Assembly: GCF_001544515.1 (NCBI RefSeq)
Contig: NZ_FCOL02000013.1
Location: 94,635 to 158,634 of the forward strand
Length of the DNA stretch: 64,000 bases
Direction: 5' to 3'
Source of the DNA: Caballeronia terrestris
Lineage (GTDB): Bacteria; Pseudomonadota; Gammaproteobacteria; Burkholderiales; Burkholderiaceae
Made by a program: the position numbers and the translations under genes. Within the stretch, counting starts at the first letter, position 1, and each line of letters opens with the position of its first letter. Of this stretch, positions 35,721 to 45,240 are shown piece by piece. Under the pieces are notes generated by a model. The model was not told where the DNA came from. It ran no database searches and saw nothing but the letters and a program-made list of their open reading frames with translations.

Positions 35721-35759
35721 AGGCCGCTCTCTCTCATCATGGGTCGGTCAGTCATGCTC

Positions 35760-36884
35760 TCAGGGCTGGTCGCGAACATAGACGATACGCGTCGTATGCG
35801 TCCCCAGATCGCGATAAATCAGCGTCGTGCGGTCCACCTGCGCGCGTTCGTGCTCGACGCGCCCGTGGATGAAGAAATACTTCGTGGTGACGTCGAGCAG
35901 GTTCGGATCGATCGACGTCGTCTTGACGCCCGCGCCCGTCAGCGCGAGCTGGACGTTGCCGACGTCGTGGAAAAACACCGTCTCGCGGCGCGCAACGAAC
36001 GCCTGCGCCTGCGACAGATTCATGCCCGGCACCACCGCCGCCACGACTTCGGGGGTCGCCGTGTTCATGTTGACGGAGGTGGTCGTCGGCAGCACGGTCA
36101 CAAACGGGCGCAGGCGCTCGATGGCTTCCGGCGTGAAACCCGGCACGTCGAGCAGCGAATCGACGCTGATCACCTGCAACGGCGCGACCGGCGAATTGCT
36201 GTCGGCGTCCTTCAGGCCCGGATCGTCGGTGAAATTGCCGCCGCCTGTGCCGCCGCCCTGCGCGATCGCGGCCATCGTGGATTGCGCCGTGTTCGTCGTG
36301 TTCGTCGTGTTGTTCGTCGACGATTGCGTCTGAAACCGCGTCGCCGATTGCGCGAGGCCCGCGCGGATCTGCAGCGCCGTCGTTTTCGCGAGCGAGCCGT
36401 TCAGCCCGAGCAGCGCGAGCAGCCGCTGGAACGACGCGATCTGCTCGACGTTGATCGTGAGTACGCCGGGCGTCGGCGTCGAAACCAGATTGCGCAGGTT
36501 GAATTTAGCCTGCGCGTCCTCGATCGATCCCGACAGAAACGTCTGCGCGCCCTGCTGCGAACGCACTTCGCCGATCTGGCCGAGGAAGTCCGAGAGCCGC
36601 GTTTTCGCGATCGGCACGCCCCACACGCCGCCGAGATACGTGACGGTCGGCGACGTATCGGCTTCCGAACGCAGGATCAGCCGAGTCCAGTCGAGCGCGC
36701 TGCGCGAGATCCAGTTCGCCTGCGCGAGCAGCCGCTGGTTCTCGATGCGCCGAATCTGCACTTCCTGCCGCCACAGCATCCCCGACACGAGGATCGCCGA
36801 CAGCGCGACCACCAGCAACGCGCTGATGATCGCGACGCCGCGTTCCTTTTCCTTCGCGAATCTCCTGGGTGGGCGCATCGTCAT
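35760..36884 (-). CDS. gspK: Type II secretion minor pseudopilin GspK
   Basis: GspK is the large tip pseudopilin. The 374-residue protein has a type IV pilin-like N-terminus (KERGVAIISALLVVALSAILV) in which the +5 position is not Glu, as usual for GspK. Inside are the SAM-like domains (IEDAQAKFNLRNLV, LDVPGFTPEAIERLRPFVTVLP). It shares four bases with gspJ. It forms the tip complex with GspI and GspJ. Confidence 0.95.
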   Translation of the reverse strand: MTMRPPRRFAKEKERGVAIISALLVVALSAILVSGMLWRQEVQIRRIENQRLLAQANWISRSALDWTRLILRSEADTSPTVTYLGGVWGVPIAKTRLSDFLGQIGEVRSQQGAQTFLSGSIEDAQAKFNLRNLVSTPTPGVLTINVEQIASFQRLLALLGLNGSLAKTTALQIRAGLAQSATRFQTQSSTNNTTNTTNTAQSTMAAIAQGGGTGGGNFTDDPGLKDADSNSPVAPLQVISVDSLLDVPGFTPEAIERLRPFVTVLPTTTSVNMNTATPEVVAAVVPGMNLSQAQAFVARRETVFFHDVGNVQLALTGAGVKTTSIDPNLLDVTTKYFFIHGRVEHERAQVDRTTLIYRDLGTHTTRIVYVRDQP

Positions 36885-37567
36885 TCTCCGACCAGGAACA
36901 CGCGCGTGATCGGCAACTGCAGATTTTTCGCGCCGACCGCGACCTGAAGTCCCGTCACGGCGCGCACCAGCGGCGCGTCGCCGAGTTGCGGCACTTTCAG
37001 GTTGTTGTCATTTTCCGTGATCTTCGATGCAACTTCGCGCATCTGCGACGTCCACCCATCCGGCTGGATATAGACGCGCGTCGCGAACGACGCCACGCCG
37101 CCCATCAACGGCACCGCGCTCCAGCCGTCCGAGGCGTCGCCCGCCGAGAGCGCTCGACGCACTTCGCCGACGTTCGAGAGCGGCGGCGACGCGAAGCGCA
37201 CGATCCGCCCGTCGGTCATCCGGTAGCGCACCACTTGCAGACGCGGCGCCGTGCCCGGCTGAAACATCCCGCGCACGATCTGCAAACCATTCCCGCCGAT
37301 CGAAATCGCCGGCTGGCCCGCCTGATCGTCGGTTGCGGCCTGACGCGCGTCGATACGCATCTGGTCGAAAAGCTGCGCGAGGACGCGCTCGTCCTCCATC
37401 GCGTTCGTGATCGTCGTGCGGCCGCGGATCACCTGATCGAGCCCGCGCCACGACAGCACCGCAATCACCGCGAGAATCGCGATCGCGATCAGCATCTCGA
37501 TCAGCGTGAAGCCGTTGCGGCGGCGGCGGAACACGCCGCGCCGCTCAGAGCGAACGATTCGTTTCAT
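36881..37567 (-). CDS. gspJ: Type II secretion minor pseudopilin GspJ
   Basis: This 228-residue pseudopilin has the prepilin motif RRRRNGFTLIEMLIAIAILA (peptidase cleavage after Gly, Glu at +5). The following GspJ signature WRGLDQVIRGRTTI and a mid-protein VRYRMTDGRIVRF support the call. It is encoded between gspI and gspK with short overlaps. Confidence 0.95.
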   Translation of the reverse strand: MKRIVRSERRGVFRRRRNGFTLIEMLIAIAILAVIAVLSWRGLDQVIRGRTTITNAMEDERVLAQLFDQMRIDARQAATDDQAGQPAISIGGNGLQIVRGMFQPGTAPRLQVVRYRMTDGRIVRFASPPLSNVGEVRRALSAGDASDGWSAVPLMGGVASFATRVYIQPDGWTSQMREVASKITENDNNLKVPQLGDAPLVRAVTGLQVAVGAKNLQLPITRVFLVGE

Positions 37568-37943
37568 TCGCCACCACCGTGACCATCTGCGCGAGATTGC
37601 CGGGACGCCCCGGCGTCGCGACCAGTATCTCGACCTTGCGGAAAATCGGATTCGGCGTGCGCGTCACGCGCTGCGTGCAGAGCAGCTTCAGATTGCCCTG
37701 CGAGCAATCGAAATTGCGCGAGCCGATTTCGGGCCACGTATGCGACAGCCGCAACTGCGCGAGTGCGTTGTCGGCGCTCCAGCCCGCGAGCAGCCGCCGA
37801 TGCAGATCCGCCTCGCCGCTCGCGAGCGCGCCGACCGCCCGCAGCGAAGCCGCGAGCGCCACCGCGATGATCGCGAGCGCGACCAGCACTTCGATCATCG
37901 TGAAGCCGTCGGCGCGGGCGGAGGTTTTGCGGAGCGCTTGCAT
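37545..37943 (-). CDS. gspI: Type II secretion minor pseudopilin GspI
   Basis: This 132-residue protein starts at ATG 37943, just where gspH ends. It has the prepilin motif ARADGFTMIEVLVALAIIAV with Glu at +5, then SADNALAQLRL, a GspI-typical stretch. It nucleates the pseudopilus tip with GspJ and GspK. It overlaps gspJ by 23 bases. The longer open frame upstream runs inside gspH and is rejected. Confidence 0.94.
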   Translation of the reverse strand: MQALRKTSARADGFTMIEVLVALAIIAVALAASLRAVGALASGEADLHRRLLAGWSADNALAQLRLSHTWPEIGSRNFDCSQGNLKLLCTQRVTRTPNPIFRKVEILVATPGRPGNLAQMVTVVANETNRSL

Positions 37944-38455
37944 CAGCGCACCTGATAACGGCCGTTGCCGGTGCCGTAGACGGTGGCGCGGCCGGCGGGC
38001 GAGACGAGCGTGACTTCCATCGGCGCATCGATCGCTTCGGTGCCGAAGATCAGTCGCCCGACGGATTTGTCCGTGCCGGAGAACTGGATCGTCACGCCCG
38101 TCACGCCGCCTTCCCAGCGGCGCGCGCGAAAGAGATCGTCGCGCAGGGGGCGCCAGCCGTCGTCGGTGCGCACGTCGAAGCGAAAGCCGCCGTCGAGCGG
38201 CTGCCACGCGATCGGCCGCGCGCGTACCTGCGCTTCGTCGCCGGCGGATTCGAAAAGGAGCGCGAGGCGCTGCGCTTCCTCGTTGAGATCGGTGCGCGGA
38301 TTGCGCGTGAGCTGCAGCGAAGCGAGCGACACCAGAATCCCCGCGATCACCAGCACGATCAGCATTTCCAGGAGCGTGAAGCCAGCCTCAGCCCGCGTCC
38401 CGGCGTGCCGGGGCGCTCTGGCTGTCACGCGGATGGTCGTCGCTCTCTCACTCAC
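37943..38455 (-). CDS. gspH: Type II secretion minor pseudopilin GspH
   Basis: This 170-residue pseudopilin has a prepilin N-terminus after a somewhat long basic leader (about 24 residues), EAGFTLLEMLIVLVIAGIL, followed by LFESAGDEAQVRARPIAWQP, typical of GspH. GspH links the tip complex to the GspG shaft. It lies between gspG and gspI. Confidence 0.93.
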   Translation of the reverse strand: MSERATTIRVTARAPRHAGTRAEAGFTLLEMLIVLVIAGILVSLASLQLTRNPRTDLNEEAQRLALLFESAGDEAQVRARPIAWQPLDGGFRFDVRTDDGWRPLRDDLFRARRWEGGVTGVTIQFSGTDKSVGRLIFGTEAIDAPMEVTLVSPAGRATVYGTGNGRYQVR

Positions 38456-38467
38456 GCTCGTCCTGGC

Positions 38468-38932
38468 TTACTGCCACGAACCGACGTCGGCGTCGTTGCC
38501 TTCGCCGCCCGCCTTGCTGTCGGCGCCGTAGCTGAACACGTCGATTTCGCCGTGCACGCCCGGATTGAGATACTGATACTGGCCGCCCCACGGATCGTTC
38601 GGCAGGCGTTCCAGATAGCCACCGTCCTTCCAGTTGTTCGGCACCGGCTCGCTCGTCGGCTTTTCGATCAGCGCGCGCAGGCCCTGCTCTTGCGTCGGAT
38701 ACCGGCCGTTATCGAGGCGATACAGCTTAATCGCCTGCATGATCGTGCCGATGTCCTGCCGGGCCGCGACTCGCCGTGCCTCGTCCGGACGGCTCATGAT
38801 CTTCGGCACGATCAGCGCGGCGAGAATGCCGAGAATCGCGATCACCACCATGATTTCGATCAACGTGAACCCGCGTTGGCGGCGTGCCTGCGCCGTCGAA
38901 AGTTCCATGCGGCGTTTCGTCCACATTTGCAT
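38468..38932 (-). CDS. gspG: Type II secretion major pseudopilin GspG
   Basis: GspG is the main subunit of the pseudopilus piston. The 154-residue prepilin has QRGFTLIEIMVVIAILGILA and the near-invariant IMSRPDEARRVAARQDIGTI, LYRLDNGRYPTQEQGL and NDPWGGQYQYLNPG. I chose ATG 38932 (MQMWTKRR...), which has a GAGG ribosome site; an upstream in-frame Met at 39007 lacks one, and MELSTAQ eight codons later is another option. Confidence 0.96.
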   Translation of the reverse strand: MQMWTKRRMELSTAQARRQRGFTLIEIMVVIAILGILAALIVPKIMSRPDEARRVAARQDIGTIMQAIKLYRLDNGRYPTQEQGLRALIEKPTSEPVPNNWKDGGYLERLPNDPWGGQYQYLNPGVHGEIDVFSYGADSKAGGEGNDADVGSWQ

Positions 38933-39095
38933 GACTACTACCTCGTTTCGATGAAGATGTTGTTCGTTCGATGGGCGCCCGATGCGCCTCTGAAAAACCC
39001 GCACCATTTTGAGACGCGCGGGCAGGAAAGCATTCTATAGGTCCGGGTGGCAGGGGCTTTCACTTCGCTTCCGCCTTCCCTTGACCTGCGTCCGG

Positions 39096-39509
39096 TCAAC
39101 GCACATAAATCGTCGGGCCGGGCGCGTTTTGCGGAAGAAAAACCTCGGATTTCGAGCCTTTTCGGTCAATGATGATCGAGCGCGCGCGAACTTCCGAAAT
39201 CTTCACGCCGTCCGCGAGCGGCCCGCCGAGCGAAATCGCGCGCGCCGGCTCGCCGCCGTAACTGACGATCGCCGCTGCCCCGCGTTGCAGCGCCAAAATG
39301 CCGAAGAGATGCACGTCCTGATTGGACTGCTGCTGGAGCTGGCCGCCGAAAATCGTCGCCGCCTGTTCGACCGACGGTTTGCGTCCCGCCTCCGCTGCGG
39401 GCAGCGGCGCGGTTTGCCGCGAGGTCAACGTGACGATCCAGTACGTCAGCGTCACGCAGAAAAGCGCGAGCGCGGCGAGCGTCAGAAGGCGGGTTTGCAG
39501 GGCGTTCAT
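39096..39509 (-). CDS. gspC: Type II secretion protein GspC, short form without PDZ domain
   Basis: GspC connects the inner-membrane platform with the GspD secretin. The 137-residue protein has one membrane helix (about residues 7-28) and the HR domain (DVHLFGILALQRGAAAIVSY, then ISEVRARSIIIDRKGSKSEVFLP). It stops after HR, so the C-terminal PDZ or coiled-coil domain of enteric GspC is missing. Its start overlaps the gspF stop by one base. About 160 bases separate it from gspG. Confidence 0.88.
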   Translation of the reverse strand: MNALQTRLLTLAALALFCVTLTYWIVTLTSRQTAPLPAAEAGRKPSVEQAATIFGGQLQQQSNQDVHLFGILALQRGAAAIVSYGGEPARAISLGGPLADGVKISEVRARSIIIDRKGSKSEVFLPQNAPGPTIYVR

Positions 39510-40726
39510 TACTGCACCATGTTGTTCAGTTCGATGATCGGCAGCATCACCGCGAGCACGATCACCAGCACGACGCCGCCCATCGCCAGGATCAGGAGCG
39601 GTTCGAGCAGGCTCGTCAGGAACATCGTGCGCCGTTCGAGTTCGCGCGCTTCGCCTTCGGAGGCGCGGTCGAGCATCGTCGTGACGTCGCCGGTCGCTTC
39701 GCCCGAGCGGATCAAATGCACGAGCACCGGCGGAAACGTCTTCGTGTTGCCGAGCGCGCGCGACAGCGACGTGCCCTCGCGCACGCGGACGATCGCATCG
39801 TCGACGTTTTCGCGCATCGCCGTGTTACTGAGCGTTTCGCCGGCCGCCTGCAGCGCGCGCAGGATCGGCACGCCGGCGGCGGTCAGGATCGCGAGCGTGC
39901 TGGCGAAGCGCACCGTGTTATACCCGCGCACGAGCTTGCCGACGAGCGGCGCGGTGAGCAGCCACCGGTCGAACGCCATGCGCGGGCCGGGTCGCGAGAG
40001 AATGCTTTTCACGATCCACGCGAACAGCAGCACGCCGATCAGCACCGCCCACCAGTAGCTGCGCACGAACCCGGAGAGCGCCATCATCATGACGGTCAGC
40101 ACCGGCAGCGCCTGTTTCGTGCTCGCGAACACGTTCACGACCTGCGGCACCACGTAGCTCAACAGGAACGTGACGATGCCGAACGCGATCAGCGTGACGA
40201 TCGCCGGATAGGTGAACGCGAGAATGATCTTTTGCTTCAACGCGTTGCGCTGCTCGATGTAATCGGCGAGACGCGAGAGCACGAGACCGAGCTTGCCGGT
40301 ATGTTCGCCCGCCGCGACCAGCGCACGGTAGATTTCCGGAAAATCCTTCGGATGCTGCGCGAGCGCATTCGCGAACGAATGGCCGCCGAGCACTTCCGCG
40401 CGGATCGCCGCCATCAGCTCGCGAATGTAGTCGCGCTCCGATTGCTCGGTCAGCACCGCGAGCGTTTCGCCGAGCGGCAGGCCCGCGATCAGCAGGCTCG
40501 CGAGCTGGCGCGTCAGAATCGCCTGTTCGCGCTGCGAGAGGCGCCGTCCGAGCGAAAGCCGTTGCTGGCGCTCGCCGCGCGTGCGGCTGCCCGCCGGCTC
40601 GACGACGAGCGGCGTCAGCCCTTGCGTGCGCAACTGGCCGCGAGCGGCGCGGGCGCTGTCGGCATCGAGGACGCCTTTTTGCGTCTTGCCCGCCTGGTCG
40701 ATCGCTTCGAAACGGAACGCCGGCAT
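39509..40726 (-). CDS. gspF: Type II secretion inner-membrane platform protein GspF
   Basis: GspF is the polytopic core of the assembly platform and partner of GspE. The 405-residue protein begins MPAFRFEAIDQAGKTQKGVL and has two repeated T2SSF domains (about residues 70-195 and 270-395), each with helices, and signatures such as HPKDFPEIYRALVAAGEHTG and LVHLIRSGEATGDVTTMLDR. It lies four bases after gspE. Confidence 0.97.
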   Translation of the reverse strand: MPAFRFEAIDQAGKTQKGVLDADSARAARGQLRTQGLTPLVVEPAGSRTRGERQQRLSLGRRLSQREQAILTRQLASLLIAGLPLGETLAVLTEQSERDYIRELMAAIRAEVLGGHSFANALAQHPKDFPEIYRALVAAGEHTGKLGLVLSRLADYIEQRNALKQKIILAFTYPAIVTLIAFGIVTFLLSYVVPQVVNVFASTKQALPVLTVMMMALSGFVRSYWWAVLIGVLLFAWIVKSILSRPGPRMAFDRWLLTAPLVGKLVRGYNTVRFASTLAILTAAGVPILRALQAAGETLSNTAMRENVDDAIVRVREGTSLSRALGNTKTFPPVLVHLIRSGEATGDVTTMLDRASEGEARELERRTMFLTSLLEPLLILAMGGVVLVIVLAVMLPIIELNNMVQ

Positions 40727-40730
40727 CGCG

Positions 40731-42236
40731 TCAGTCTCCGCCCGTCACGCGCAGCACTTCCTCGAGCGACGTCACGCCCATCTCGAGCCAGCGGTTCGCG
40801 TCCTCGCGCAGCGTGCGCATACCGTGCGCGCGGCCGGCGGCGAGAATCTCGGCGTCGGCGGCGTTGCGGTGGATCAGCGGCCGGATCGGCTCGTCGATCA
40901 GCAGCAGTTCGTACACGCCGCGACGCCCCGCGTAGCCCGACTGCCCGCAGCGGTCACAGCCGACCGGATGCCAGTGCGCAACACCTTCCTCGATGCGCTC
41001 TTCCTTGCACACCGGGCAAAGCTGCCGCACGAGCCGCTGCGCCAGCACGCCGAGCAGCGACGAAGCCAGCAGATACGGCTCGACACCCATGTCGGTGAGA
41101 CGCGTGACGGCGGATGCGGCGTCGTTCGTGTGCAGCGTCGCGAGCACGAGGTGGCCCGTCAGCGACGCCTGCACGGCGATCTGCGCCGTTTCGAGGTCGC
41201 GGATTTCGCCGATCATGATGATGTCCGGGTCCTGCCGAAGAATCGAACGCAACGCGCGGGCGAACGTCATGCCGATCCGCTCGTTCACCTGCGTCTGGCC
41301 GATGCCCGAGAGGTCGTATTCGATCGGGTCCTCCACCGTCATGATGTTGGTGGTGGTCGTCTCGAGGCGCGACATCGCGGCGTAAAGCGTGGTCGTCTTG
41401 CCGGAGCCGGTCGGGCCGGTCACGAGCACGATGCCGTGCGGACGGCCGATCAGCTTGTCGAAATGGACGAGCGTGTCGCGCGCCATGCCGAGCTTTTCGA
41501 GATTCAGCCGCTGCGCGTCCTTTTCCAGCAGACGCAGCACCGCGCGTTCGCCGTGACCGGTCGGCAGCGTAGAGACGCGCACGTCGACCGCCCGGCCGCC
41601 GACGCGCAGCGTGATCCGCCCGTCCTGCGGCAGCCGTTTTTCCGCGATATCGAGCTGCGCCATGATCTTGATCCGCGAGATCAGCGCGCCGTGCAGCGCT
41701 TTTTTGGGACGGACGACGTCGCGCAGCGTGCCATCGACGCGAAACCGCACGACCGACGCGTTCTCGAACGGCTCTATATGAATGTCCGACGCCTGCTCGC
41801 GCGCCGCCTGCGTCAGAAGCGCGTTGATCATGCGGATGATCGGCGCGTCGTCCTCGGATTCGAGCAGGTCCTCGACTTCGGGGATGTCCTGCATCAGTCG
41901 CGACAGATCGACCTCGCCCTCCACCTCGCCGACCACTTGCGCCGCGCTCCCGTCGTTGCGCGCGTACGCCGAGTTGATCGCGGCGGCCAGTTCGTCGGCG
42001 GGCACCCGCACCACCGTCAGCGCGCCGAAATTGCGCGCGACTTCGGCGAGCGCGGCGTCGCTGGTTTTGTCGCTGATCCAGACTTCGATGCTCTCGGCGT
42101 GCTGATGCGCGACGAGAATCTGCCCGGTACGCGCGAAGCCGTACGGCACGAGGCGCGCCGCGAGCGGCGATGGCAGGCCGCTGCCCGTGACGTGCGGCGT
42201 GCCGGCGGCGTCGGCCTGTGCGTGGGCCGTGCTCAC
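40731..42236 (-). CDS. gspE: Type II secretion ATPase GspE
   Basis: GspE is the cytoplasmic hexameric ATPase that drives the pseudopilus. The 501-residue protein has the Walker A motif GPTGSGKTTTLYAAM (about residues 250-265), an Asp box, Walker B (DPDIIMIGEIRDLETAQ), a His box (GHLVLATLHTNDA) and the tetracysteine zinc module LCPVCKEER...CDRCGQ. The start is GTG at 42236, overlapping the gspD stop as GTGA; the frame remains open far upstream but only as low-complexity shadow of gspD. Confidence 0.96.
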   Translation of the reverse strand: MSTAHAQADAAGTPHVTGSGLPSPLAARLVPYGFARTGQILVAHQHAESIEVWISDKTSDAALAEVARNFGALTVVRVPADELAAAINSAYARNDGSAAQVVGEVEGEVDLSRLMQDIPEVEDLLESEDDAPIIRMINALLTQAAREQASDIHIEPFENASVVRFRVDGTLRDVVRPKKALHGALISRIKIMAQLDIAEKRLPQDGRITLRVGGRAVDVRVSTLPTGHGERAVLRLLEKDAQRLNLEKLGMARDTLVHFDKLIGRPHGIVLVTGPTGSGKTTTLYAAMSRLETTTTNIMTVEDPIEYDLSGIGQTQVNERIGMTFARALRSILRQDPDIIMIGEIRDLETAQIAVQASLTGHLVLATLHTNDAASAVTRLTDMGVEPYLLASSLLGVLAQRLVRQLCPVCKEERIEEGVAHWHPVGCDRCGQSGYAGRRGVYELLLIDEPIRPLIHRNAADAEILAAGRAHGMRTLREDANRWLEMGVTSLEEVLRVTGGD

Positions 42237-44626
42237 GGCCGCGCTCCGGCGTCGCCGTTGAGCGGCATGCCGGGCACCGAGTTGTTCGGCACCGCGTAGT
42301 TGGTGACGCCGTTCGTCGCCGGGGCCATCGGTTGCGACCCCTGCGGCACCTGCTGCGCGCCCTGCGGACCTTGCGGCGCGGACTGCGCGTTCGGGTCCTG
42401 CGGTAGCGTCGAGCTGCCGTTTTGCGAACGCGTCGTCTCGTTCCAGTTGAAGAGGTTCTGCGCGGGCACGCCGCCCTGGCTCGGGCCGATCGGCTGCGGC
42501 GGCAGCATCGGCACGTCCTTGTCGCGGATCAGGCGGTTGTCCGTCGTCGAACCGTATTGCTGCTGGCGCAGGTAGTCGTAGCGCTGGTTCGCGATCTGCG
42601 TGGACGTGGCCTGGTCGCGCACGATCACCGGGCGCAGGAACACCATCAGGTTGGTTTTCGTGCGCGTCTTGTTTTCGGTGCGGAACAGGCTGCCGATCCA
42701 CGGAATGTCGCCGAGCAGTGGAATCTTGCTGTTGCCCGCGTTGTACTGGTCCTGCATCAACCCGCCGATCACGACGATCTCGCCGTCGTCGGCCATGATG
42801 GTCGACTGGATCGAGCGCGTGTTGATCGTCACACCGCCGGGATTGTTGGTCGTGGTGGCATCGACGCTCGAATCTTCCTGATAGAGCTGCAGCTTCAGGA
42901 TGCCGCCTTCGGTGATCTGCGGCTTCACGTGCAGCGTCACGCCGACGTCGCGCCGGTCGAACGTGTTGAACGCCGTGACGGACGTAGCCGTGTTGGCGGT
43001 CGGGGTGGCGTAGGAGCCGGTCACGACTGGCACGTTCTGGCCGACGACGATCTTCGCTTCCTCGTTGTCGAGCGTGATGAGGTTAGGCGTCGAAAGAATG
43101 TTGGCATCGGACGACGTCGACAGCGCCTGGAGCAAGCCGCCGAGCCCGAAGAAATTGCCGAACTTGTGGAGCAGGCCGACGTTCAGGCCCTGCGCGAGGA
43201 GTCCGGTCTGTCCCGAAAGCGCCGACGGATTCTGCGCGACGGCGTTGCCGGAAAGCGTCAAATCGACGATGTTCGTATTGCCGCTGCCAAAGCTCGAACT
43301 GCCGTAAACCGCGTTGTTGCCGCCGTTCGACATCAGGAGGCCCTGCCACTGGATGCCGAGATTCGCCCCCGTCGTCGCCGACAATTCGACGATCAGCGCC
43401 TCGATGTACACCTGCGCGCGGCGGGCGTCGAGCTGGTCGATCACCGTGCGCAGATTGCGGTAGACGGGATCGGGCGCGGTGATGATCAGCGAATTCGTCG
43501 CGGCATCGGCCTGGATCATGCCGCCCTGCTGGTCGCCGCTGGTGGAATCGCTGTCCTTGTTCGAGAAGCCTGTGTCCTTGGTCGTGCCGCCGCCCGACAT
43601 CGGGTTGCTGCCCGAGGCGGAGCTGCCGGACATGCCGCTCGGCAGCGGCGGCATGCCGGCCGTGCCCGTCGAGGACGAGCCCTGGTTGTACGAATTGGAG
43701 TTGTTCAGGCTGTTCGACGCCGCGTTGCTCGTCGAATCGCTGCCGCCACCGCCTTTGCCCAGCATGCCGCGCAGTGTTTTCGCGAGGCGCGTGGCGTCTG
43801 CGTTGCGCAGCGCCACGACGTGCATGTTGCCCGGCTGCGTGGTCGGCGTGTCGAGTTTGAGCGTCAGTTGCTTCGCCGCCTTCAGCCGCGCGTCGCTCGA
43901 TGCGCGCAGCATCAGCGAATTGGTTCGCGCGTCGGGCGTGACGGTCACTTTGAGCGTCGGATCGTTGCTGCCGATCGTGCCGGGGTCCAGCAGCTTGTTC
44001 AGCTGCTCGGAGACGTCGAGCGCGTTCGCGTTCTTCAGTTGCACGACGTCGAAGGAGCGGCCGGCCGCGGTATCGATTCCCGCGATGATGCTGGCGATTC
44101 GCCGCACGTTGTCAGCGTAATCGGTGACGACGAGCGTGTTGTTGCCCGGGTAAGCCGCGATCGTATTGTTCGGCGAGATCAGCGGGCGCAGCACCGGCAG
44201 CAGATTATTCGCCGACTCGTTGTGCAGCGCGAACACCTGCGTGATCACCTGATCGCCGCGCGCCGCCGGCGCGTTGCCGACGTAGGTCGGCACGCCCTGC
44301 AGCTTCGCGTCGGCTTCCGGCACCACTTTCAGCACGCCGTGATCCTGCACGAGCGCGAAGCCCTGCATGCGTAGCGCGGATTGCAGGATTTTGAGCGCCT
44401 GCTCTTCCGGGACGGTATTTTCCGACGTCAGGTTCAACTGCCCCTTCACGCGCGGATCGACGATGATCGTCTTGCCGGTCGCCGCGCCGATCGCGCGCGC
44501 GACCTGATCGATATCGGCGTTGACGAAATTGAGCGTCACCTGCGCCTCGGCGATTTGCGCGGTTACAAGTCCTGCCATCAGCAGTGCCGTCGCTGCGCGA
44601 CGCAGTGCCATACGTTTTCTTCTCAT
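42233..44626 (-). CDS. gspD: Type II secretion secretin GspD
   Basis: GspD forms the outer-membrane channel. The 797-residue precursor has a signal peptide (ALLMAGLVTAQIAEA), N0 and three N domains (about residues 25-370; NFVNADIDQVARAI, YPGNNTLVVTDYADNVRRI), interrupted in N3 by a Ser/Gly/Asn-rich insert (about 270-370). A secretin domain follows with VPVVTGSYAT, SIMADDGEIVVIGGLMQDQ and VPLLGDIPWIGSLFR-like motifs. A Gln/Pro-rich S-domain-like tail ends the protein. Starts at 44641 (TTG), 44626 (ATG) and 44611 (ATG) are possible; 44626 is chosen as the first ATG. It leads the operon. Confidence 0.95.
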   Translation of the reverse strand: MRRKRMALRRAATALLMAGLVTAQIAEAQVTLNFVNADIDQVARAIGAATGKTIIVDPRVKGQLNLTSENTVPEEQALKILQSALRMQGFALVQDHGVLKVVPEADAKLQGVPTYVGNAPAARGDQVITQVFALHNESANNLLPVLRPLISPNNTIAAYPGNNTLVVTDYADNVRRIASIIAGIDTAAGRSFDVVQLKNANALDVSEQLNKLLDPGTIGSNDPTLKVTVTPDARTNSLMLRASSDARLKAAKQLTLKLDTPTTQPGNMHVVALRNADATRLAKTLRGMLGKGGGGSDSTSNAASNSLNNSNSYNQGSSSTGTAGMPPLPSGMSGSSASGSNPMSGGGTTKDTGFSNKDSDSTSGDQQGGMIQADAATNSLIITAPDPVYRNLRTVIDQLDARRAQVYIEALIVELSATTGANLGIQWQGLLMSNGGNNAVYGSSSFGSGNTNIVDLTLSGNAVAQNPSALSGQTGLLAQGLNVGLLHKFGNFFGLGGLLQALSTSSDANILSTPNLITLDNEEAKIVVGQNVPVVTGSYATPTANTATSVTAFNTFDRRDVGVTLHVKPQITEGGILKLQLYQEDSSVDATTTNNPGGVTINTRSIQSTIMADDGEIVVIGGLMQDQYNAGNSKIPLLGDIPWIGSLFRTENKTRTKTNLMVFLRPVIVRDQATSTQIANQRYDYLRQQQYGSTTDNRLIRDKDVPMLPPQPIGPSQGGVPAQNLFNWNETTRSQNGSSTLPQDPNAQSAPQGPQGAQQVPQGSQPMAPATNGVTNYAVPNNSVPGMPLNGDAGARP

Positions 44627-44641
44627 GGAGTGTGATTTCAA

Positions 44642-45240
44642 GGCCAGGGCGCGTGGCGCCCGAGGCCGGCTGCATCGTGCCGTTCAAACCGCGGAAAGCG
44701 CCGGCCGGCAACGCATTCGCGCCGGTCGTGCAGGAATGCCTATATCTCAAAAACGAGAACATTAGCAGCTTTTAATGTCCGGATTGTCACAATAGGTCTG
44801 CCTTTGGACGATCCGGATAAACATCTTGCGGGCTCAAGCTTTCAACAATCCTGCCGTCAGACAGCAACGAGTTGCACGTTGATCAGAGTAAGCCGCCGGA
44901 GGCACTCACTCTGGTCGAGACAGGCTGTTCACGGATTGATGCGCTTTTGTGCCAAAAAACGGGATTTTAACCGGTCCGGACGGCTTATTATTCATACCTT
45001 TAATCGTTCTTCGATAGACGGGCTATGCTTCGGCTCGTCTAGCCGCCTGGCGCCAGAGTCCTTGCGTATGTCTGATGGCCAACTTTTGGACCAAATAGTC
45101 TGCCGTTATGATACGGGCGGTTCCCGGTTGCGGGCGGTTGGCGTCGAGGCGGGGTTTTCCCGGTGACGCACACGTGGCGAGGCCGTTCGCGGCTTCGCGT
45201 GCAGTAGATGGATCGCGCCCGGCTGGGGCGCATGGATGGA
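44642..45240. other. Gap between gspD and the transglycosylase gene; divergent promoters expected
   Basis: About 600 bases, AT-richer than the flanks, separate the divergent gspD and transglycosylase genes. A frame at 44804-45166 has no family features and poor codon use, so I do not call it. A possible sigma-70 promoter for the transglycosylase is TTGGAC (45086-45091) with TATGAT (45107-45112), though its 15-base spacing is short. A small palindrome ATTGTCACAAT occurs near 44786. Confidence 0.4.

Noticed and set aside
44804..45166. 120-residue plus-strand frame in the gspD upstream gap
   Set aside because: No family features, poor codon use, no ribosome site; better explained as promoter region.
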